Shown one piece after another: positions 58,055-64,000 of a DNA stretch of 64,000 nt (positions are counted from its first letter, which is position 1; each line of letters opens with the position of its first letter). The notes below the pieces were generated by a model, which was not told the DNA's origin, made no database searches, and saw nothing but the letters and a program-made list of their open reading frames with translations. The DNA is from Paenibacillus zeirhizosphaerae (GTDB taxonomy: Bacteria; Bacillota; Bacilli; Paenibacillales; Paenibacillaceae). The position numbers and the translations under genes are program-made. The stretch is from contig NZ_JAPCKK010000011.1 of NCBI RefSeq assembly GCF_030705605.1, forward strand, positions 310,001-374,000, written 5' to 3'.

Positions 58055-58960
58055 ATGTTGAGCATTCCGTTAGAAGGAGAGATCATCCTGAATAGACCGT
58101 TTGAATTAGACCCTGCGGAGTACCCGTTCACCGACCGCTGGTTGCCTTACCGCGACGGGTACATCCATTACGTCGATGAAGGGCAAGGGCCGGTGGTTCT
58201 TCTGCTGCACGGCAATCCTACGTGGTCTTATCTTTATCGAAACGTAATCAAGGAGCTTCGTACAGAATTCCGTCTTATCGCTCCGGACTACCCCGGATTC
58301 GGGATGTCACAAGCACCTGACGGCTACCGGTTTACGCCACAAGAGCAATCGAAAGCCGTTTATGATCTCATTCAACATTTGAATCTAAAGGAATTTATTC
58401 TAGTCGTTCAGGATTGGGGAGGTCCGATCGGTCTGAACTACGCGGTACGGCATCGAGATAACTTGCGCGGCATCGTTGTGATGAACACTTGGGCATGGCC
58501 TGCGGAAATATGGCCGATGAAATTGTTCTCGCTCGCCATGGGGGGCTGGCCTGTCGGGTACTGGCTTCAGACACAGTATAATTTTTTTGCCAAAGTCATT
58601 GTACCTCACGGGATACATCATGCCGAGAACGTCACGGATCGTTTGCGAAAAGCTTATACCGATCCGTTCCCGACTCCGAAGTCCAGGATACCGACATGGG
58701 TATTTCCAAGGTATATCCGTAAAGCACGAAAGTGGCTCGCCGACATTGAATCGAAGATGTCCAATTTGTCCGATTTGCCCGCACAGATTTTGTGGGGAAC
58801 GAAAGATAGCGCCGGCTTCCCGCTCGAACAGATGGCAAAATGGCAAAAATATTTGCCCATGAACGAAACCGAGATTCTGGAAGATGCTTCACACTATGTT
58901 CAAGAAGATCGTCCGGAACGGGTGGCAGCAGCTATCCGAACATTATCGAACCGAATATGA
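58055..58960 (+). CDS. Alpha/beta hydrolase, haloalkane dehalogenase-like
   Basis: 301 residues. HGNPTW at 52-57 (oxyanion region), nucleophile Asp120 in VVQDWGGPIG followed by Trp121, and the catalytic His in EDASHYVQEDRPERV. Asp instead of Ser at the nucleophile, with the Trp next to it, is the mark of haloalkane dehalogenases rather than lipases, but substrate and activity are not shown. First gene of a probable operon with the DHFR-like gene 14 nt downstream; inserted between HxlR and DHFR-like genes relative to the module at 23806. Confidence 0.9.
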   Translation: MLSIPLEGEIILNRPFELDPAEYPFTDRWLPYRDGYIHYVDEGQGPVVLLLHGNPTWSYLYRNVIKELRTEFRLIAPDYPGFGMSQAPDGYRFTPQEQSKAVYDLIQHLNLKEFILVVQDWGGPIGLNYAVRHRDNLRGIVVMNTWAWPAEIWPMKLFSLAMGGWPVGYWLQTQYNFFAKVIVPHGIHHAENVTDRLRKAYTDPFPTPKSRIPTWVFPRYIRKARKWLADIESKMSNLSDLPAQILWGTKDSAGFPLEQMAKWQKYLPMNETEILEDASHYVQEDRPERVAAAIRTLSNRI

Positions 58961-58974
58961 GGAGGAGTAAGATT

Positions 58975-59493
58975 ATGAAAAACATTCTATGGGCAACCTT
59001 AACCGCCAACGGCAATTATGCACAATCCGGCCCCGAAAATCCGCCGAAAAAAGAAACGTTGGACGACTTTTTTACACACGCCAAAGCTGCAGGGAATTTC
59101 ATTGTCGGGCGTCGGACCTTCGAAGGAATGCGTGGCAACGGTGGACCAGGGCCCTTTGCTGATATCGATATCGTTGTCGTTTCTCAGAGCGCCACGGAAA
59201 TCCCAGGAGTAAAGGTTGTAAGATTACCAGAGGAAGCCTTGGATTACCTGAAAGAGAATGGCCATCAGACCGCTCTTATTAGCGGCGGCGCGGATATCCA
59301 CAATTCATTCCTGGGTCAAGGACTTGTAGACGAGGTGATTTTCAATGTGGCACCTGTATTAGAAGGTAGAGGGTTGAATCTCTTAATCGACAAAGATAAC
59401 TATTGTTTTAAACATGTGCAACTGCTGGACTGCAAGCCTCTTGGCAGCGGTGTCGTCCAACTGCGCTATGCGATTGATCGAACTGTTTCTTAG
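58975..59493 (+). CDS. Dihydrofolate reductase-like (RibD C-terminal domain) protein, copy B
   Basis: 172 residues, close to the protein at 24279 throughout: ILWATLTANGNYAQS, AGNFIVGRRTFEGM, DIVVVSQS, TALISGGADIHNSFL and NVAPVLEGRGLNL. ATG 58975 follows GGAGGAGTAAGATT; the upstream extension is in the dehalogenase frame region and is rejected. NADPH-dependent reductase of unknown substrate. Confidence 0.88.
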   Translation: MKNILWATLTANGNYAQSGPENPPKKETLDDFFTHAKAAGNFIVGRRTFEGMRGNGGPGPFADIDIVVVSQSATEIPGVKVVRLPEEALDYLKENGHQTALISGGADIHNSFLGQGLVDEVIFNVAPVLEGRGLNLLIDKDNYCFKHVQLLDCKPLGSGVVQLRYAIDRTVS

Positions 59494-59571
59494 AAGTTTT
59501 ACCGACTAAGTCAAAACTCATTCGTATATAGGCAGGGAGAATTCTGGCATAGATAAACGTTAAGCCTTATG

Positions 59572-59606
59572 AAACCTGCTCAGCCGACAACCGGATGAGC
59601 AGGTTT
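59572..59606. terminator. Bidirectional terminator
   Basis: AAACCTGCTCA (59572-59582) pairs with TGAGCAGGTTT (59596-59606) between the convergent DHFR-like and TetR genes. Confidence 0.85.
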
Positions 59607-59612
59607 TACATT

Positions 59613-60299
59613 CTACTTCTCCTGTTCCTGGATCACCTGCTCAATCCCCAATAGAATCAGCTTCAAGCCGAACTCAAACGCCCTGTCGGTTCCCATCAGC
59701 TCGAACAGCCCGCTCTTGAACATTCTCCGAAACAGCCCCGCATCCGTCTCGCTCATGGAGTCCATAAGGCCAATCAACTCCTCGCCCGGAAGTGCCCCCG
59801 ATCCCTGGTCCTTAAGGATAGCGGAGATACTGCGCTCATGCTGATAATGGTCCAGAACGAAGTAGAAGACATAGTTCACAAGCGTAGTAACCACTTGCAT
59901 TTTCTGCTCTTGCTCAAGCGGCGTCGATTCCACACAGAGCAGCATACGGTTGGTGTACCGGATGATATCCGGTTCGTGGGGCAGCGTCATCATCATGAGC
60001 TGCGTAGAGCAGGGATACCGGCTGAGCACACTCCGTATCGTTACCGCAAGCCCCGTCAGTTGCTCCTTCCAATCTCCCTCGGAGTGGAACTCTTCAAGAA
60101 TTATTTTTGAAATCTGATTAGCCAGACGCTGGTAGAGGTTCTGCTTGCTCTTGAAGTGCCAGTACAGAGAAGGAGCCTGAATCCCCAGCCGGTCGGCCAG
60201 TCGTCTCATGCTGAACTTCTCGATCCCTCCCTCTCCCAGGAGCTGCCAAGAAGCTTCCAAAATCTTATCCTCCGAAATTTGAGGCTGCTGTTTTTTCAT
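59613..60299 (-). CDS. TetR/AcrR-family repressor
   Basis: 228 residues. Helix-turn-helix ILEASWQLLGEGGIEKFSM with LADRLGIQAPSLYWHFKSKQ, the TetR type with a YWHF recognition helix, then a TetR_C ligand-binding domain. Divergent from a MATE efflux gene, the classic drug-efflux arrangement. Three near-palindromic 13-bp elements in the intergenic region are its likely operators. Confidence 0.93.
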   Translation of the reverse strand: MKKQQPQISEDKILEASWQLLGEGGIEKFSMRRLADRLGIQAPSLYWHFKSKQNLYQRLANQISKIILEEFHSEGDWKEQLTGLAVTIRSVLSRYPCSTQLMMMTLPHEPDIIRYTNRMLLCVESTPLEQEQKMQVVTTLVNYVFYFVLDHYQHERSISAILKDQGSGALPGEELIGLMDSMSETDAGLFRRMFKSGLFELMGTDRAFEFGLKLILLGIEQVIQEQEK

Positions 60300-60316
60300 C
60301 GTATCCGTCCCTCTAT

Positions 60317-60399
60317 CTAACAGTGTAAGTTTATACTTTACAGCTATCTAAGTTCATGATAACATCTAACACTGTAAGGTTCAAACTAACACTGTAAGG
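60317..60399. promoter_or_regulatory. Three copies of a 13-bp near-palindromic TetR operator
   Basis: CTAACAGTGTAAG at 60317-60329, CTAACACTGTAAG at 60366-60378 and again at 60386-60398 (20-bp period). Each fits CTnACAnTGTnAG, close to a dyad. They lie in front of both the TetR and the MATE gene. Confidence 0.75.
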
Positions 60400-60433
60400 C
60401 TAAGCCTGGCACGGTTAGACTGAGGGCCAAATA

Positions 60434-61807
60434 ATGAAGAAAGCAGTGATCCACATGGAAACAGAAAACCTCTATTACTTTGAAAAAGCGCCTGTCGCCA
60501 AGGCTGTTGCTCATTTCGCTGTACCAATGATGTTAGGCTCGTCAATGAATGTCATCTATTCTATTTTGAATGCCTATTTCCTTGGTACGCTCCACAATAC
60601 CGCCATGTTAACCGCACTCACACTAACCCTGCCTTTATTCGCGGCCATTATGGCGCTGGGCAGCTTGATTGGCATGGGCAGCGGTACATTCATCTCCCGT
60701 TTGCTGGGAGAGAACAAATATGATGATGTAAAGCATGTATCTTCATTCGCCTTTTACAGCAGTTTAGTTCTTGGTCTTATCTTGGTAGCCGTCGGTCTGC
60801 CGTTGATCGATCCCATTGTTCATGGCCTGGGGGCAACACCTGATTCTTACGGTTTCACGAAGGATTATGTCACGATTATGCTTATCGGCTCACCAATCGT
60901 CATCTTATTTTTCACGCTGGAGAATATCGTGCGCTCGGAGGGTGCAGCTATGACGTCGATGATCGGTATGATTCTCAGTGTTGTCGTGAATATTATTCTC
61001 GATGTGCTGGTCATTTTCGTCTTGCATGGGGATGTCATTGGTGTTGCATCTGCTACAGTCATTTCTAACTTGGTGGCGAGTGCATTCTACGCCTTCCATA
61101 TGGGGTATAAGAGCCCATTCTTAACCGTCTCCGTAAAATGGTTCAAGGCGACCAAAGATATTCTGAGCAATGTATTCAAAATCGGGGTTCCTGTCTTTAT
61201 TATGAGTATCTTCTTGGGCGCAATGTCACTTATCTTGAACCATTTCCTTGTTGAATATGGGGAGCAGGCCACAGCAGCTTACGGAATTTCATCCCGTTTA
61301 TTGCAGTTTCCTGAATTTGTTCTGATGGGCTTATGCGAGGGAGTCGTGCCGTTGATTGCCTTCACTTTTACAGCGAATAAATTAAGAATGAAACAAACTA
61401 TTGGGTTCACGATCAAAACGATTGTGGCGTTAGCTGTCGTGTTTGGTATCATCGTCTATCTGATTTCCGACCACTTAATCGGTTTATTTACGAATGACCC
61501 GCAACTAATTGAAATGGGCAGCTATATTCTGCATGTGACGTTTTTATCCCTGTTCATTTCAGGAACGACCGCGTTGTTTACGGGGATCTTCCAGGCGACA
61601 GCGCAAGGAAGCGCCGCTTTTATCATGTCCATTATTCAAGGAATTACGCTGATTCCTGTGTTATTTATCGCCGATCGAACGAGCGGCTTCCACGGAGTGG
61701 TCTGGTCACTTGTCATTGCGGATGCGGTCGCGTTCCTTGTCGGGGCCATCATGCTGTATGTTCTGCGGAACAAATTGCAGCCGGAATTGGATAGTTTAGT
61801 ACAGTAG
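60434..61807 (+). CDS. MATE-family multidrug efflux transporter
   Basis: 457 residues, 12 membrane helices, usual MATE length. Conserved features: PMMLGSSMNVIYSILNAYFLG, SLIGMGSGTFISRLLGE, and the repeated second half GAMSLILNHFLVEYGEQATA with GLCEGVVPLIAF. Exchanges drugs against Na+ or H+ in the family. ATG 60434 follows GAGGGCCAAATA. Likely repressed by the divergent TetR. Confidence 0.92.
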   Translation: MKKAVIHMETENLYYFEKAPVAKAVAHFAVPMMLGSSMNVIYSILNAYFLGTLHNTAMLTALTLTLPLFAAIMALGSLIGMGSGTFISRLLGENKYDDVKHVSSFAFYSSLVLGLILVAVGLPLIDPIVHGLGATPDSYGFTKDYVTIMLIGSPIVILFFTLENIVRSEGAAMTSMIGMILSVVVNIILDVLVIFVLHGDVIGVASATVISNLVASAFYAFHMGYKSPFLTVSVKWFKATKDILSNVFKIGVPVFIMSIFLGAMSLILNHFLVEYGEQATAAYGISSRLLQFPEFVLMGLCEGVVPLIAFTFTANKLRMKQTIGFTIKTIVALAVVFGIIVYLISDHLIGLFTNDPQLIEMGSYILHVTFLSLFISGTTALFTGIFQATAQGSAAFIMSIIQGITLIPVLFIADRTSGFHGVVWSLVIADAVAFLVGAIMLYVLRNKLQPELDSLVQ

Positions 61808-61825
61808 AAAAAACGTATAACACGC

Positions 61826-61866
61826 AAAAAGGCAGGATAAGGGTACTCCCCAATCCTACCTTTTTT
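61826..61866. terminator. Terminator of the MATE gene
   Basis: AAAAAGGCAGGAT (61826-61838) pairs with ATCCTACCTTTTT (61853-61865) with one G-U pair; a T run follows. Confidence 0.8.
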
Positions 61867-61867
61867 A

Positions 61868-62007
61868 GCGATATCCTTCATATACATCGTCTTGCTGTTC
61901 TGCTGGACTTTTCCAATGCTTTGATGTCTTTAGACACCTCTTACGCAATTGATCCAGACGTGGCTGAAGAATTGTGGGAATTGTCAATGGAATTGATTAA
62001 TAGCTAA
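61868..62007 (+). pseudogene. Short remnant frame, 3' end of an unidentified gene
   Basis: A 46-codon stretch with stop TAA at 62005-62007 and protein-like content (VLLDFSNALMSLDTSYAIDP, then VAEELWELSMELINS) without a start or ribosome site. It begins right after the MATE terminator. It may be the tail of a deleted gene. It is not recognised, and chance is possible. Confidence 0.3.
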
Positions 62008-62050
62008 TGAGGCACGGCCCTGACTTCAGCCAAGCCAGGACCGATGGCTA

Positions 62051-64000
62051 TCATATATTCTCTTGTTTCAATGTATCAATAATATTTCCCTTTTTTACTT
62101 TCGCGCCAGAATAAACCATCGCGGAACTGACAATGACAAATACGGCGACAATGACAGACAGAATGCTTATCCAAGGCAGGGTGAACCCGTAGCTAAATTT
62201 GTTCGCAAATGCTCTATAGATCAGAACCATCACGACGAAACTAACGGGAAGCCCGAAGAGCAGCGACTTGACCCCATAAAAAATACTTTCATAGTTCATC
62301 ATTTTCGCAAATCCTTTTGGTGTCATGCCTACGGATTTCAGCATCGCAAATTCTCGTTTGCGAAGAGCCAACCCCGTCGAGATCGTATTAAAAATGTTCG
62401 CAATGGAAATTGCAGAGATTAATACGATAAAACCGTAAGAAAATACGGACATCAATAGAATCTGCTGTTCTTCGCTTTTTCTGGATTGATATACATTGTA
62501 GACATTCAGATTGGTCTCATGCATCTCTTCAATTTCCTGCTGCGTTGTCATAGGTTCCGTGCTTTTCAAATGGAGGTAAGTCGAAGCGTTAGCTAGGTCT
62601 TCGTCGTCTTCGTGAATCACGTTGTATTCCGTGACGCCATCCAGGGATACGATTGATTGCATCAACCGGTTATCTATTCTTTTCCCATTGCTGTACGATA
62701 CTTCAATATCGTAATTAACGCCTTCCCGCGACAGTTCCAGGGATTGTGTCATGCCAGCCGTAAAAAACGATACTGTCAAAAACAAAACGATGCTGATGAC
62801 AAGCGAGAATACAATGGCATGATATCTCCGTTTGTTCCTTTTCAAGTTTTTCAGCCCGATTTCCGCTTCAATCCCGAAGAACTTACGAATGATCTTCGAC
62901 GTCTTCACAGCTTTGGCCGTAAGCTTTACATCGGTAGTTTGGCGAATCGCATCCATAGCAGATACCTTGGATGCTTTGATCGCCGGAAGATACGCCGAAA
63001 CGAAAATCGTCAGCATCGAAACAAGACAAGCAAGCAAGAGCGATAACGGCGTGACGATGAGCCTCAGCTTTTCGCTGGTCCATAATGCCTCTTCAATCAT
63101 CACGTTCATGAACCAAAAGGTGATCCCGATCCCGGCAAGACCGCATAGAATGCCAATGGGAATGCTGATCAAGCCAATGACGAACCCTTCAAAAAGCACT
63201 GAATTTCGCTTCTGCCTTGTCGTAGCCCCTACGCTCGCGAGCATCCCTAAATGGCGGGAACGTTCCGAGACGGATATCGCAAAAGCGTTATAAATGAGCG
63301 AAACCGCGCCAATCATAATAACCGCCATAAGGATCGCCGATAATGAGAACATCATGCTGTACGAGGCTTCGCTTTTGGACAAGCCATAATAATGAAGCAA
63401 ATCGTTATTATATTGGACTGTTTCAATTTGGTTGTTCTTAGCCAAATCCTCCGCATGCGCGAACAGGAACGGGTTGACACGCTGCAAGACTACCGATGCA
63501 TCGACATGATCGTTGTCCGCGATGATATGATCGTCGACATAGCTAATGATCGTATAACCCGGGGCCTGAGCCGTTTCCCATACGGGACGTTTGATGAAGC
63601 CCACCACCGTATAATCCCTGATCTGGATATGCTGCAACGTTTCGTTCAATGTGCCGTCTTCCCTGCGCAGCGGTTCGGTCTGAACCAGAGGATGATCGCC
63701 CCCTTGTTCGAATCGTTCGCCGACGCGAAGGGTTAGACGATCGCCGATGTCGTACTTCACTTTGGCGTTCGTTGCAACAGGCTCGGAGATCACGACTTCC
63801 TTGTCCGTATGCGGAAGGCGACCCTGGCTTAGTTCAATCTGAAATTGTGCGAAGCCCCGCGCATCATATTCCTTGATGAACAAGTACGGCTTATTGGGAT
63901 TTTGTCCCCCTTCTAATAGGGCATAGCCCAGGTCCCGTGTGATCGCAACGGTTTGGGTTGCGTCATCACCCTGTATCGCCGCAAGCTGTGCTTTGGTTAC
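62051..64000 (-). CDS. FtsX-type ABC transporter permease, 5' end outside the window
   Basis: The frame is open to the window edge, 649 residues visible. A MacB-like periplasmic/extracytoplasmic region at the N-terminal side (EPVATNAKVKYDIGDRLTLRVG), then FtsX permease membrane segments (FSLSAILMAVIMIGAVSLIYNAFAISVSERSRHLGML, GFVIGLISIPIGILCGLAG), a central loop and a second FtsX unit at the C-terminus (ISIANIFNTISTGLALRKREFAMLKSVGMT). The sequence closely follows BceB/MacB-like FtsX permeases with two FtsX repeats. An ATPase gene is expected beyond the window edge. Antimicrobial-peptide or lipid export is a family-level guess. Confidence 0.9.
   Translation of the reverse strand, partial: VTKAQLAAIQGDDATQTVAITRDLGYALLEGGQNPNKPYLFIKEYDARGFAQFQIELSQGRLPHTDKEVVISEPVATNAKVKYDIGDRLTLRVGERFEQGGDHPLVQTEPLRREDGTLNETLQHIQIRDYTVVGFIKRPVWETAQAPGYTIISYVDDHIIADNDHVDASVVLQRVNPFLFAHAEDLAKNNQIETVQYNNDLLHYYGLSKSEASYSMMFSLSAILMAVIMIGAVSLIYNAFAISVSERSRHLGMLASVGATTRQKRNSVLFEGFVIGLISIPIGILCGLAGIGITFWFMNVMIEEALWTSEKLRLIVTPLSLLLACLVSMLTIFVSAYLPAIKASKVSAMDAIRQTTDVKLTAKAVKTSKIIRKFFGIEAEIGLKNLKRNKRRYHAIVFSLVISIVLFLTVSFFTAGMTQSLELSREGVNYDIEVSYSNGKRIDNRLMQSIVSLDGVTEYNVIHEDDEDLANASTYLHLKSTEPMTTQQEIEEMHETNLNVYNVYQSRKSEEQQILLMSVFSYGFIVLISAISIANIFNTISTGLALRKREFAMLKSVGMTPKGFAKMMNYESIFYGVKSLLFGLPVSFVVMVLIYRAFANKFSYGFTLPWISILSVIVAVFVIVSSAMVYSGAKVKKGNIIDTLKQENI

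Overview
The window looks like a chromosome segment of a spore-forming, low-to-mid GC Gram-positive bacterium of the Paenibacillaceae, most likely a Paenibacillus (inference from gene content; no rRNA or housekeeping marker is present). Supporting signs are strong AGGAGG-type ribosome binding sites, TTGACA/TATAAT promoters, S-layer homology domains, LPXTG-type wall anchors with a sortase, a 7TM-DISM hybrid kinase and c-di-GMP-I riboswitches. No tRNA, rRNA, CRISPR array, insertion sequence or prophage was seen.

Layout. 1-10.4 kb: a chain of small regulator-plus-enzyme units: GntR/PEBP, XRE/SDR, LysR/SDR, MarR-nitroreductase-monooxygenase, a large amidase, MerR/SDR. Several have readable operators between divergent genes. 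10.4-16.2 kb: a 5'-truncated RCC1-X2-FnIII-SLH surface protein gene, a secreted PepSY-like protein beside an OmpR-type two-component system, and a TPR-SMI1/KNR4 protein. 16.5-30.9 kb: XRE and TetR regulators, a D-cysteine desulfhydrase-like PLP enzyme, a DinB protein, a CGNR protein, a 1055-residue hybrid kinase, an HxlR/DHFR-like pair, malate:quinone oxidoreductase, a TMEM175-type channel, an aquaporin, a siderophore-binding lipoprotein with an AraC regulator, and a YjdM/PhnA protein.

31.5-39.9 kb is a cell-surface regulatory cluster on the minus strand. Two tandem c-di-GMP-I riboswitches precede a secreted transglutaminase-like protein. An LPQTG-anchored adhesin, an OmpR-type response regulator, a histidine kinase and a membrane-bound serine hydrolase follow. 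48.2-55.4 kb is a second surface locus: a roughly 2100-residue VPETG-anchored adhesin with pilin-like repeats and a heptapeptide-repeat stalk, followed 18 nt later by its probable class B sortase. Together they suggest a matrix or attachment programme, with c-di-GMP controlling at least the first.

42.0-44.0 kb carries a two-gene AAA ATPase plus RloB (TOPRIM-like) cassette resembling the AbiL/RloAB anti-phage systems. A Fic protein, an APH-fold kinase and a WYL regulator lie further on. 55.9-60 kb holds a MerR/SDR pair, a TetR remnant, and a second HxlR/DHFR-like module that has an inserted haloalkane dehalogenase-like gene and retains the intergenic sequence of the first. The window ends with a TetR/MATE efflux pair and a partial FtsX-type permease gene running off the edge.
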